A DNA stretch of 64,000 nt, taken from NCBI GenBank assembly GCA_963778375.1, contig CAVZTX010000023.1, positions 162,218 through 226,217 on the forward strand. Reading direction: 5' to 3'. Origin of the DNA: CAVZTX01 sp963778375. GTDB lineage: Bacteria > Chloroflexota > Ktedonobacteria > Ktedonobacterales > Ktedonobacteraceae. The notes under the pieces were generated by a model. The model ran no database searches. It was not told the DNA's origin and saw nothing but the letters and a program-made list of their open reading frames with translations. The position numbers and the translations under genes are program-made. Shown in pieces: positions 55,887 to 64,000 of this stretch; position 1 is the stretch's first letter; each line of letters begins with the position of its first letter.

Positions 55887-56876
55887 TTACCACCCTTTTG
55901 TCAGGAGTGCATCGAGCACAGTCAGTTCGCATGACACGGGAAAAATGATCATGCCTGTGGTTTCTTTCAAGTGTTGGATAGCATTGCTATTGGTTGGGTC
56001 AGCCATAGCGACCGTCAGGCGATTATGGTCGCGGCCAACAGGTGCACAGTGGAGTTCAACCGCGAGTGAGTACGGAATGAGTTGTTTCAAGCGTGGAGGG
56101 AGTTGTGCTGGTAACTGCATAAACGGAATGCCGCTGGTGCGCGCTTGTTGAAGGGCCGCCTGCTCACGCTCATCTTCATCCGAACGTCGTGCGTACAGCA
56201 TTTCCTCTGCTGTACTGGAGGATTTCATGCTCCATGCCAGCGGAGTCACTGCCGGGCGGAAGCGTAACCTGCGTGCAACCAGACCTGTATGGTAGAGCAG
56301 AGCTTCCAGCGATGAGCCTGGTTTGGGATATGAGCCAAGGCCGATGAGAACATCCGTCTCACGTTTCAATGGTGGAATGACGGTCTCGGATTGCAGGAGA
56401 TTGATACTGTGGTAGACCCGCTCTACTATCTTGTGACCGCCTTCCCTGTCCACCTCGGGGAAAATGATAGCTGCCCCTGTTCCATTATGAATCAGGATCG
56501 AATCACTGGTACGAATCGTGCGGCGTACATTCGCAAGCACTTGTCCTAGGAAACTCGTGGGCGCATGATAGCGAGGGCGCTTCAGGATCGCCGCTGATTT
56601 CGTCACAATGTGAATCGATTCTAATTGGGAAGTATGCAGAAGGAGCACACTGAGAGGAGTTGTACGGGGGAAGTACTTCTCCAATGTCGTGCGCAGATGA
56701 CTGTTCAATTCAGGAGTTACAGGCAGAATTTGCTCAGCGTCTTCACCGACCTCGTCGGATTCATCTCTGTATTCTGTATGCAGGGAGGAAAGTGATAGAC
56801 AGGTGCAGCGTTCCGCTGTCGGAACGTCTATATAGGTAAGTGTCGGTAGGGTTATGCCTCTTGCTTCACGCTTCAT
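55887..56876 (-). CDS. Degenerate GGDEF plus GspE_N-like domain protein
   Basis: The 329-residue protein has a GGDEF-like domain (about 60-185) in which the signature is lost: RTSDSILIHNGTGAAIIFP aligns with RxxD...GGDEFxxLLP, so it cannot make cyclic di-GMP. Residues 245-329 match the C-terminal part of the GspE/MshE N-domain (SLAVELHCAPVGRDHNRLTV, AMADPTNSNAIQHLKETTG). The full MshEN ligand motif is not complete. It may be a c-di-GMP-related scaffold or receptor. It follows a response-regulator gene, with a strong hairpin between them. Confidence 0.7.
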   Translation of the reverse strand: MKREARGITLPTLTYIDVPTAERCTCLSLSSLHTEYRDESDEVGEDAEQILPVTPELNSHLRTTLEKYFPRTTPLSVLLLHTSQLESIHIVTKSAAILKRPRYHAPTSFLGQVLANVRRTIRTSDSILIHNGTGAAIIFPEVDREGGHKIVERVYHSINLLQSETVIPPLKRETDVLIGLGSYPKPGSSLEALLYHTGLVARRLRFRPAVTPLAWSMKSSSTAEEMLYARRSDEDEREQAALQQARTSGIPFMQLPAQLPPRLKQLIPYSLAVELHCAPVGRDHNRLTVAMADPTNSNAIQHLKETTGMIIFPVSCELTVLDALLTKGW

Positions 56877-57011
56877 ATTCTATGCCTATTGGAATTTGTG
56901 GAAAACTACGTGTTGGAGGTGAGTATACAAGACGAGGATAGAGAAACGATACAAAATCTGTTGTGGTATGGTTAAGAAAGGAGAGAAACGGTTGAAGAAG
57001 AGATAGGGGCT

Positions 57012-57075
57012 ACCGCTGATTCAGCGGTCTCCATCGGAAATGGAACTGTGCACCAGTTCCATTTCCGATGGAGAC
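57012..57075. repeat. Tandem stem-loops with 21-bp perfect stem
   Basis: 57027-57047 and 57055-57075 are perfect inverted copies (21 bp, 7-nt loop). Adjacent, 57012-57019 and 57021-57028 form another 8-bp stem with almost no loop. They lie 40 bp after the response-regulator stop and 135 bp before the next start. No T run follows, so this looks like a mRNA-stabilising or processing element or a REP-like repeat rather than a simple terminator. Confidence 0.6.
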
Positions 57076-57116
57076 GAGACAGATCGGGGTACTTGTCCCC
57101 AGACAGGTACCTGAGA

Positions 57117-57815
57117 TCAATGTTCGATACTGATCGGTGCGGTGAAGGTATATCCGACACCTGGCACCGTCATGATATATTGTGGACTGTTCGCATCCGG
57201 TTCAACTTTCTGGCGCAGGTGGCGAATATGGGTTTTGACCAAGCCAGAATCGCCTGCTTCATCGTATCCCCAGACCCGCTCAATAATCATATCGGTTGTC
57301 AATACTTGTCCGGTATGGGTAATAAGCAGGTGCAACAGGCGACTCTCAGTCGGCGTCAACCTGACTTTTGTGCCATCGCGGGTCACTTCATGGCGCATAG
57401 CATCCAATGTGACCGGTCCAACCGTAATCGAGGAAGAACTACCCGACCCTCTCGTACTCGATGAACGGCGTAAAATAGCTTTGATGCGAGCAAGTAATTG
57501 TCGTGGACTAAACGGTTTACGCAGATAATCGTCGGCTCCCATCTCCAACCCACGCACCTCATCATCTTCACGATCATGTGCGGTCAGAATCAAGACCATT
57601 GAATTGGTTTCACTCCGCATCTGGCGACACACCTCGAATCCATCGAGTTTCGGCATTTGAACATCAAGGATAACAAGGTCTGGCAATGTTTCTCGCCAGC
57701 GTTTGATGGCTTGCTCACCATCAAATGCGCGTATGACATCGTACCCATGTCCCTTGAGCCAGTAGCTCAGCATGTCGACCAGGTCGCGGTCATCATCCGC
57801 CACCATGATTTTCAC
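57117..57815 (-). CDS. OmpR-family response regulator
   Basis: The 232-residue protein has a receiver domain with acidic DDD near the start, the phosphorylated Asp in LVILDVQMPKLDGFEV, Thr in ILTAHD and Lys in YLRKPFSP. A Ser-rich linker leads to the winged-helix DNA-binding domain (LTPTESRLLHLLITHTGQVL, TDMIIERVWGYDE, SGLVKTHIRHLRQKV). No sensor kinase is adjacent, so it is an orphan regulator. A degenerate GGDEF protein follows. Confidence 0.93.
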   Translation of the reverse strand: MKIMVADDDRDLVDMLSYWLKGHGYDVIRAFDGEQAIKRWRETLPDLVILDVQMPKLDGFEVCRQMRSETNSMVLILTAHDREDDEVRGLEMGADDYLRKPFSPRQLLARIKAILRRSSSTRGSGSSSSITVGPVTLDAMRHEVTRDGTKVRLTPTESRLLHLLITHTGQVLTTDMIIERVWGYDEAGDSGLVKTHIRHLRQKVEPDANSPQYIMTVPGVGYTFTAPISIEH

Positions 57816-58083
57816 TTAGTCTTCCTCCTACAATGCTGCATTACATTCTACATACTTGGATGACCCAACCGGGATACCTCAAAGATCATCTATATTGCTC
57901 TCAATGCTAGTAACGCGATGAGTAGTAGGCAGTAACATCATGATACAATTTGGGCTATAACCAACCATCATATAGAGGAGTATTCGCTCCTAATTGGTAT
58001 CTCAGGGAACACCTATCTGAATATATCGGCTGAAGAGGAAAACTGATGAATCTTCCTTCTATTTCAGTGAAAGGAAAGACAAT

Positions 58084-58482
58084 ATGGAACGTGAAGAATT
58101 GCTGGGCTTAGCCTGCGAAGTTGCTCAACGAGCACATTGCCCTTACTCACATTTTCGCGTAGGAGCCGCCCTGTTAGCAGATGGTAGGACCTACGTAGGA
58201 GTGAATGTTGAAATATCAAGTTATGGCCTGACACTGTGCGCTGAACGTTCAGCACTGGCGGCTGCAATTGCCCAGGGGGCACGTACCATCACTCATGTAG
58301 CAGTTGCCTGCATTGATGCATCTCCGAGCGCAACGATAGGCGAGCGTACTCCGTGTGGTGCCTGCCGTCAATGGCTGGCCGATCTTGCTCCGAATGCAGT
58401 CATCTACATTGACGGCGTTGAACGAGACTTCTCAGTCGGGGATTTGCTGCCTTACGCATTTGGCCTATCAGAAAGTCTGTAG
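58084..58482 (+). CDS. cdd: Cytidine deaminase
   Basis: The 132-residue enzyme deaminates cytidine and deoxycytidine in pyrimidine salvage. It shows AHCPYSHFRVGAALLADG at residues 17-34, the zinc and proton-shuttle motif LCAERSALAAAI, and the second zinc pair in TPCGACRQWLADLAP. AAAGGAA lies about 9 nt before the ATG. Confidence 0.96.
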   Translation: MEREELLGLACEVAQRAHCPYSHFRVGAALLADGRTYVGVNVEISSYGLTLCAERSALAAAIAQGARTITHVAVACIDASPSATIGERTPCGACRQWLADLAPNAVIYIDGVERDFSVGDLLPYAFGLSESL

Positions 58483-58872
58483 GGACCAGATCTATCGCAT
58501 CCACCCTGATATAGCGGCCCACCCGCTCGTTTTTTGCTCTTGATGCCCAAATTGCCCGAAAATCTACTTGACAGATTGCTTCGTTCTTGTGTACGCTATA
58601 ATTCTAAAGATATTTAGAGCGCCAGAGTAGTGTCTCCCCGTGCAATGATGCGAGCCTTGCTTTCACCTCGAAGGAGCTTGTATGCGAGCATGTGCAAATG
58701 TGCACTACTCAAATCTGCCAATCGAATATCCCAAGCTACCAGTGGCATCGTATGTTCTTGTGTGGTATCCTCAACTCTCCAACCAGCGTATTGTTCGTAA
58801 CACACTCCTCTTGCATTCAAGCGTTTCCTCACGTTTCCTGTAGCCGCTATACACCCAAAAAGGAGCAAAGGC

Positions 58873-60012
58873 ATGACGGCGCAATTTACTATCGGCATTG
58901 AGGAAGAGTTTCAGATCGTAGATCGGCACACAGGCGAACTGCGTCCCCGTATTCATAGCATTTTAGAAAAAGGCACTCCCATCTTTGGTGAGAAAATCAA
59001 AGCGGAAATGCTCCAATCGACGGTAGAGCTAGTGTCTGATATTTATCCAAACATCACGACCGCGCGTAAAGAAATGCAGAACTTGAGAGTCATGCTGGCT
59101 CGTCTTCTAGAACAGGAAGGGCTGGCACTTATCAGTGCGGGCACTCATCCTCGTGCGTTATGGCAGAATGAGGTGCGCTCGGTTTCTGATCGCTATGCCG
59201 AGTTAGAAGATGAGTTGCAGGATATTGCGCGGTCAATCTTGATCTTCGGGCTGCATATACATATTGGTATTGAAAGCCCGGATATAGCCGTGACGCTGAT
59301 AAACCAGTTGCGTACCTGGCTACCACACCTACTTGCCCTCTCAACAAATTCTCCCTTCTGGGCTGGACGTAACACGGGTCTCAAGTCGTATCGCTCCGCG
59401 ATTTGGAAGAGTTTTCCGCGTAGTGGTGTTCCCGATCTATTCTCTTCAAAAGAAGGGCTGGATAACTACGTGCAAACGCTCATCAATACGGGCTGTATCG
59501 ATAACGGTAAGAAAATCTGGTGGGACGTACGGCCACATCCATTTTTTGGCACGATTGAGTTTCGTATCTTCGATATGCCCGCAACGTTTGATGATATGAT
59601 TGCACTTGTGGCACTTTCTCAAGCGCTTGTTGGCAAGCTGGCATGGCTTCATAAGCGTAACATGACCATCTATACACTGCCACGTAACTTTATTGATGAG
59701 AACAAGTGGCGTGTGATGCGTTATGGACTGGATGCTGAGGTGATCGATTTCGTACATGGGCGACGTTTAAGTGTACGCGAGTCAATAGGTGAACTATTGG
59801 ACTTCGTTGATGATGTTCTCGATGATCTGGGTAGCCGCCAGGAAATTCACTACCTACGCACGCTGCTCGGAGACCCACGCGGCACAGGTGCGGATCGCCA
59901 GTTAGCAGTGTACCAACAAACCGGAAGTATGGATGCTGTGATCCAATTTTTGATGCAGCAGACCATACAGGGTATCCCGATCGGCGTTACTGCGCAATCA
60001 ACTGCAAGTTGA
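58873..60012 (+). CDS. ybdK: Carboxylate-amine ligase (GCS2/YbdK family)
   Basis: The 379-residue protein has the glutamate-cysteine ligase type 2 fold: FTIGIEEEFQIVDRHTGELR at the start, the HIHIGIE metal-binding block near 135, and FFGTIEFRIFDMPATFDD. YbdK-type ligases can form a weak gamma-glutamyl or other amide bond; the substrate is not known here. AAAAAGGAG precedes the ATG by 9 nt. The 390-bp spacer before it (58483-58872) has no supported gene. Confidence 0.88.
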   Translation: MTAQFTIGIEEEFQIVDRHTGELRPRIHSILEKGTPIFGEKIKAEMLQSTVELVSDIYPNITTARKEMQNLRVMLARLLEQEGLALISAGTHPRALWQNEVRSVSDRYAELEDELQDIARSILIFGLHIHIGIESPDIAVTLINQLRTWLPHLLALSTNSPFWAGRNTGLKSYRSAIWKSFPRSGVPDLFSSKEGLDNYVQTLINTGCIDNGKKIWWDVRPHPFFGTIEFRIFDMPATFDDMIALVALSQALVGKLAWLHKRNMTIYTLPRNFIDENKWRVMRYGLDAEVIDFVHGRRLSVRESIGELLDFVDDVLDDLGSRQEIHYLRTLLGDPRGTGADRQLAVYQQTGSMDAVIQFLMQQTIQGIPIGVTAQSTAS

Positions 60013-60179
60013 CGGATACAGGGGCTCAATGGAGCGCCCCTGATGATCCACCTATCCTACACAAAATTGGCAAAATCCCCCACAAGTCCCACTACGTTGT
60101 TTGCTTTGGTACAGGATGATATAATCCCATCTACGCATATCCGCGAAGAACAACAGCCAGGGCAGGGGCGGTCAAACAC

Positions 60180-61268
60180 ATGGGCAAAAAACTCACAATT
60201 CTGTGCCTCACATTCGTTGTGTTTGTGGGCATATCCGGCGGTTATGTAGTGGGGGGCTTGCAGGCCTATTTTCGCTATCAACATACGCTTTTTTGTGGTG
60301 GCTTGTTGCCTGTGCATATCTGCGTGCCGCAGTTCTCACAAACGCCAATTTTGAGCGCATTCTATCCATCCTATGTTGCCAGGCATACTAGCATTTTTAC
60401 CGTCAGGTATAGCAGTGATAGCCCGAAAGAGCTTGTGATCAATGTGAATATTAAGGGGTTTAGCCAGGTGCAGACGCGGACGGTTCAGGCGACTTCTAGC
60501 GAGCAATCCGCGAATTTTACCCCTCCATTGCTCAGTCATGATGTGCTGCGTAAATTAACTGCTGATGAGAATACCCTTTTGCATGTGCAGGTGACTGACA
60601 TGCAAGGCCATTCATTCTATGATGGTGATAGTGCTTTAGTCCTTCTTTCACGTCTGTCAATGCAATGGGAGGCATCTACCCTCTCACAGATTGCCGCCTG
60701 GGTGACGCCAGGTGATCCCGCGATTGGGTCTCTGGTTGCCAAAGCTAACACACGATTGCCCCAGGAAACTCCGCCCGTACCCGACGCTATGATTGGATAT
60801 AATGATGGGAATGCCACTCCCCAGGATATCAAAGACCAGGTCGACGCAATTTTTGATGCTCTGCGGCTTGATTATCACATACAGTACCGTCAGGAAGATA
60901 TCCGGTATGGCGGGCCTCACGATACAAAGGCTGTATTACAATCGGTGAAACTCCCGGCGGAGGTGTTGCAAGAGCGCAGTGGAATGTGTGTCGAACTCAC
61001 GGTCCTGCTGGCATCAGCAGTTGAGAGTATAGGACTGCACGCCGAACTGATCATTATTCCCGATCACATGTTTCTTGGGGTTGCAGTTACACCTGATAAT
61101 AAGCAGTTTGAATACTGGGACACCGTCCTGGTTAATAAAAAAGATGCAGGCGTATCAGCCAATATTGCAACCGATAGCGTCTATGCGCTAAACCTGAAAC
61201 AACATACGATTGTCGATACGATCCTGATCGATGGCGCTCGCAATGCCGGCATTGGTCCAATGGTCTGA
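60180..61268 (+). CDS. Exported transglutaminase-like protein
   Basis: The 362-residue protein has an N-terminal signal or membrane anchor (KLTILCLTFVVFVGISGGYV). Residues 70-130 are a beta-rich region; residues 210-340 are a transglutaminase-like papain-fold domain with the catalytic Cys in RSGMCVELTVLLASAVESIG, His in PDHMFLG and Asp in FEYWDT. It may cleave or cross-link proteins at the outer face. A double-FHA membrane protein follows closely on the same strand. Confidence 0.75.
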   Translation: MGKKLTILCLTFVVFVGISGGYVVGGLQAYFRYQHTLFCGGLLPVHICVPQFSQTPILSAFYPSYVARHTSIFTVRYSSDSPKELVINVNIKGFSQVQTRTVQATSSEQSANFTPPLLSHDVLRKLTADENTLLHVQVTDMQGHSFYDGDSALVLLSRLSMQWEASTLSQIAAWVTPGDPAIGSLVAKANTRLPQETPPVPDAMIGYNDGNATPQDIKDQVDAIFDALRLDYHIQYRQEDIRYGGPHDTKAVLQSVKLPAEVLQERSGMCVELTVLLASAVESIGLHAELIIIPDHMFLGVAVTPDNKQFEYWDTVLVNKKDAGVSANIATDSVYALNLKQHTIVDTILIDGARNAGIGPMV

Positions 61269-61348
61269 GAGAGAGGGATGCAATTACGAGTAGTATAGAT
61301 TTCCCCAGTTGGTTTAATTCAGGCTGTTATGGTGGGCTGGCGTGCTGC

Positions 61349-62716
61349 ATGCTTGGTATTGCCGTCAACGCGCTCTATACTACATTACGCAAACGTGGCA
61401 CAACTCGGCAGTTGGCCGGAGCCATTGTGCTCTGCGTTTTCTCTGCATTATTGCTCTTGCCTGCCATCATCTGGTTCAATGTTCGTTTCAGTTCCGAGCT
61501 TCCTACGCTCCTGGTAGGGGCGATGCTCACATACGTGGTCGTATGGGGGTGGTTGGTTCCAATGGGGATCACTAGCGTCTATTGCCTGTTTACGAGGCCA
61601 CGTTTGACAAATACCTCAGTCTCGATACGTGTTCCGCGCAAACGTACTACTCGTGGCAATGCTGCCGCCGGTGTTGTAGTAACTCCTCCAAAAAGCCAGC
61701 CAGGCGTGCCAGCACCTTTTGTCTTTGGAGAAGATGTACCGTGGGGTTGGCTCGAACACCGTGGAGGACGATTTCCGGGGCAGCGACTAGCATTGAAGCG
61801 CAGCATGATCACGATAGGTCGAGAAGAGGATAACGAGGTGTGGCTCGATGATGATACGGCTTCTCGCTATCACGCGGAACTTTCCTGGAATCAAGGACGA
61901 GTTTACATCACTGATCAAGATAGTTTGAATGGAATTGTGCTGAATGGTCGTCGTATGCGTGGCACAATGCCCGTCGAGCACGGAGACTCAATCGAGATCG
62001 GAGCGCACCACTTCGTCTTTGAAAAAGCTGAGCTACCATCTGGCTTGAGCGAGCAATCCGATCCACTGATGCGCCACGTTGGAGGGTTTATGATGCGCCA
62101 ACCTTCCCCTATAGTGGACGAGAGAGAAGCCAAGGGAATTGAAACGCCCTCCCCAAGCTCCGTTGAGGCGGTAGACGCAATCAATCCGCCCCTAGAGGTT
62201 CCTCATGTTAGTTTGCCTACAACGCCTCCGCCAGCGTCAATGAAGATAAGTGCAGAGGCATGGCAAGACACAGACACAGCGGAACTCGAGTCTGTACCGC
62301 TTTCCTCTCAACTCAACATACAGAGCAGTGCTTTCGTGATCTGCAACGGAGAGATGGCAGGTAAAACCTTCCTGGTGGATCGTCCCTTGTTGACTATTGG
62401 GCGCGGTTTTGAAAGCGATATCGTAATCAATGACACTTCGATTTCGCGCCTTCATGCCCAGATCGTGCGCCAGGTCAATGGCGATTATGTGCAAGACCTT
62501 GCTAGTCGTAACGGTACGAAAGTGAACGATGAGCTTCTAAAAGCTCCACGCTTGCTCTCGCAGGGTGATATTATCTGCCTGGGAAATATTCGCCTGGAGT
62601 ATATGCTTGTGCCAGATGCTCAGACCAGCCCGCTTCCCCCTCTGCCTGTTTCATTACTCCCTCGCTCCATTAGTGGGCCTGTACCACTACGCCTGCCAAG
62701 TAAACCCAAAGAGTGA
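61349..62716 (+). CDS. Membrane protein with two FHA domains
   Basis: From ATG 61349 the protein is 455 residues with two N-terminal membrane helices (about 20-70) and two FHA domains: residues 150-230 (TIGREEDNEVWLDDDTASRY, SLNGIVLNGRR) and 340-425 (LLTIGRGFESDIVINDTSIS, RLHAQIV, SRNGTKVN). These bind phosphothreonine. The linker is Pro/Ser-rich. The frame is open upstream and reads SWFNSGCYGGLACC before 61349; the true start is probably near 61280 (see findings). It likely links kinase signalling to a membrane process. Confidence 0.82.
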   Translation: MLGIAVNALYTTLRKRGTTRQLAGAIVLCVFSALLLLPAIIWFNVRFSSELPTLLVGAMLTYVVVWGWLVPMGITSVYCLFTRPRLTNTSVSIRVPRKRTTRGNAAAGVVVTPPKSQPGVPAPFVFGEDVPWGWLEHRGGRFPGQRLALKRSMITIGREEDNEVWLDDDTASRYHAELSWNQGRVYITDQDSLNGIVLNGRRMRGTMPVEHGDSIEIGAHHFVFEKAELPSGLSEQSDPLMRHVGGFMMRQPSPIVDEREAKGIETPSPSSVEAVDAINPPLEVPHVSLPTTPPPASMKISAEAWQDTDTAELESVPLSSQLNIQSSAFVICNGEMAGKTFLVDRPLLTIGRGFESDIVINDTSISRLHAQIVRQVNGDYVQDLASRNGTKVNDELLKAPRLLSQGDIICLGNIRLEYMLVPDAQTSPLPPLPVSLLPRSISGPVPLRLPSKPKE

Positions 62717-62739
62717 TGGCCAAGTACACATGACTCATG

Positions 62740-63501
62740 CTACTCCACCCGGAAATTGTTGATAGCCTGCCTAGATAAAATAGGTCTGCCGTGACCGGGA
62801 TAAAGGTAGTAGACTTCCAGGCTGATCAGTGTTTGCAGCGTCTCCTCTAATTGGCGACGATTGGTCCTTCCCCGCACAAGCTGTGCACCACCTTCCACTG
62901 TGATTACGGTGTCACCGCATAAAAGCTCACAGGTAAAAGGATTATACAGGCAGAGACTTTCGGGAGTATGGCCAGGACTTGCAATTACTCGCCAATCAGG
63001 GTGATTGGGTAGCCCTGCCACATCTTCTAACCACACATCTACTAACTGAATCTGGCGTGAGTATTCTGGAGGAAAAAGATCAAGATGATGAAATGCGCCG
63101 GGCAGTACCTGACCGGCCAGATGTGATACCCCTGGAATCACCTTACTGCCGAAGGTTTGCTCCTGAACTAGTTGATGAGCGGCTGTGGAAGCCGCAACAG
63201 ACGCCTTGCAAACTTGACGGAGTGGCTCGACTCCGCTTGTATGATCGGGATGCAGATGGGTCAGAACAATCAGATCAATGTCGTCAGGAGAGCGATGAAG
63301 AAAATGCGAGAGATAATTCAGCATCAAATGCACATTCAGTGGGGACCCTGGATCCACGATGACAATGCGCTCCTCAGCAATCAAGTAGGTGTTTGCCATT
63401 GAAAAACGATCAGTGATCGTATGTACCCGACGCGGCTGCCGGGCAAGAGGAGGTAATGACTGCTTGTGCTCAATGGCGATGTCCAAGTTACTCTCCAACA
63501 T
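62740..63501 (-). CDS. MBL-fold metallo-hydrolase
   Basis: The 253-residue protein has the metallo-beta-lactamase motif LTHLHPDHTSG (metal-binding HxHxDH), a further His in the SPGHTPESLCLY strand, the bridging Asp in LLCGDTVITV and a C-terminal YLYPGHGRPIL. It may act on thioesters or other small molecules, as glyoxalase II-type or Zn hydrolases do; the substrate is not known. It converges on the FHA gene with 23 bp between stops. Confidence 0.9.
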   Translation of the reverse strand: MLESNLDIAIEHKQSLPPLARQPRRVHTITDRFSMANTYLIAEERIVIVDPGSPLNVHLMLNYLSHFLHRSPDDIDLIVLTHLHPDHTSGVEPLRQVCKASVAASTAAHQLVQEQTFGSKVIPGVSHLAGQVLPGAFHHLDLFPPEYSRQIQLVDVWLEDVAGLPNHPDWRVIASPGHTPESLCLYNPFTCELLCGDTVITVEGGAQLVRGRTNRRQLEETLQTLISLEVYYLYPGHGRPILSRQAINNFRVE

Positions 63502-63841
63502 AGTAAGTGCGGGTCAATACATCGACGATGGGCACTATTAATCGGCCCTACATTTCCTCGAAAAGGATATGAAAAAATGCTGTTTTTTCCACTTGTATAT
63601 GTTACAATGAATATGTGGTTTAGGCAAAGGTCAGTAGTATCCCGGCCCCGGTTTCGCTCCGCCATCCGGAATCTAGGGAATGGCTGCCTGGCTAGAAGCT
63701 TCTGTGTTTCTGTGACCACCTCGAGATATCTTACCCAGGCAAGGGTTGCATACAAAGCGTATCTCCCGCGGATGATCCACTATTCAATCCATAGCATGTT
63801 GTAAGGCGGAGCGAACACAAAAGAAGGGGAACTATTCACCC
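63502..63841. promoter_or_regulatory. Spacer with dispersed repeat and a promoter candidate
   Basis: ACATCGACGATGGGC at 63519-63533 repeats 46771-46785. A TGTTACAAT element at 63600-63608 resembles an extended -10 and would face the zinc-ribbon gene; its -35 is weak. No protein-coding gene is seen in this 340-bp stretch. Confidence 0.35.
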
Positions 63842-64000
63842 ATGATGTCCAATGAAGGATACACAGACCGTATCCTCACCTGCCGAGACTGTGGACAAGA
63901 ATTCACTTTCAGCGCTGGCGAACAGGAATTCTATGCAAGTCGAGGCCTGACCAATGCCCCCGGTCGTTGTTCAACCTGTCGTGCTGCCCGCCGAAACGGC
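63842..64000 (+). CDS. Zinc-ribbon protein, 3' end outside window
   Basis: ATG at 63842 (or 63845) opens a protein with the paired Cys motif LTCRDCGQEFTFSAGEQEFY followed by GRCSTCRAARR, a four-cysteine zinc ribbon as seen in short zinc-binding proteins of Chloroflexota and Firmicutes. It is cut off by the window end after 53 codons. AAGGGG lies about 10 nt upstream. A DNA- or RNA-binding role is possible but unproven. Confidence 0.75.
   Translation, partial: MMSNEGYTDRILTCRDCGQEFTFSAGEQEFYASRGLTNAPGRCSTCRAARRNG

Overview
The window looks like chromosomal DNA of a soil-type, multicellular Chloroflexota of the class Ktedonobacteria. This rests on gene style rather than a database match: several ECF sigma factors, TAT-secreted Cys-rich proteins, MalT-like LuxR and XRE-STAND regulators, WD40/TPR proteins, many small orphan proteins and many short intergenic hairpin repeats. 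Gene order is loose, operons are short, and an unusual share of genes is broken by one-base shifts or stop codons.

Layout. 1-3.6 kb: two divergent ECF sigma factor genes, a small acidic protein, and an MFS transporter behind a leader with a 7-codon ORF. 3.6-5.6 kb: a stand-alone pro-kumamolisin propeptide protein and a MurA homologue. 5.9-6.1 kb: a 134-bp element with perfect 19-bp inverted ends. 6.3-9.2 kb: a decayed TIR-TPR-coiled-coil-WD40 gene, a Uma2 nuclease and tRNA-Leu(UAA). 9.3-14.9 kb: a protocatechuate (beta-ketoadipate) cluster, pobA-pcaC-pcaH-pcaG-pcaB, behind a near-consensus promoter. It is flanked and interrupted by remnants of a P450, pcaI and pcaD. 14.9-23.5 kb: acetyltransferase, histidine phosphatase, PhoD-like phosphatase, DUF2252 protein, YbaK-type deacylase and an MFS transporter. 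23.7-28.7 kb: a broken GH127 glycosidase and a large intact membrane-anchored NACHT-HEAT protein.

28.9-31.6 kb holds a compact three-gene flavin electron-transfer operon (FMN-binding lipoprotein-like protein, ApbE flavin transferase, RnfD-like membrane protein fused to a ferredoxin-NADP reductase module). 31.9-33.8 kb is a glycosyltransferase-sulfotransferase fusion with one frameshift. 34-40.4 kb has Cys-rich secreted proteins (one ending in a decayed Hint domain), DUF4126 and SRPBCC proteins, a frameshifted UvrD helicase and a MauE remnant. 41-42.6 kb is a decayed IS66 element. 43-48 kb has small proteins, a broken MalT-like LuxR regulator with repeated palindromic sites at its ends, and a MalK/UgpC-type ABC ATPase.

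48.6-64 kb carries a DinB protein, SnoaL-like protein, NmrA-like oxidoreductase opposite an XRE-STAND-TPR regulator, a methyltransferase, an excisionase-type HTH protein with a strong palindromic operator candidate, an OmpR-type response regulator followed by a degenerate GGDEF plus GspE_N-like protein, cytidine deaminase, a YbdK-type ligase, a transglutaminase-like secreted protein, a double-FHA membrane protein, an MBL-fold hydrolase and the start of a zinc-ribbon protein.

The best candidates for new biology are the flavin operon with its fused RnfD-FNR subunit, the membrane-anchored NACHT-HEAT protein, the glycosyltransferase-sulfotransferase fusion, and the Cys-rich/Hint secreted family. 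All calls come from reading the sequence; no database search was run.
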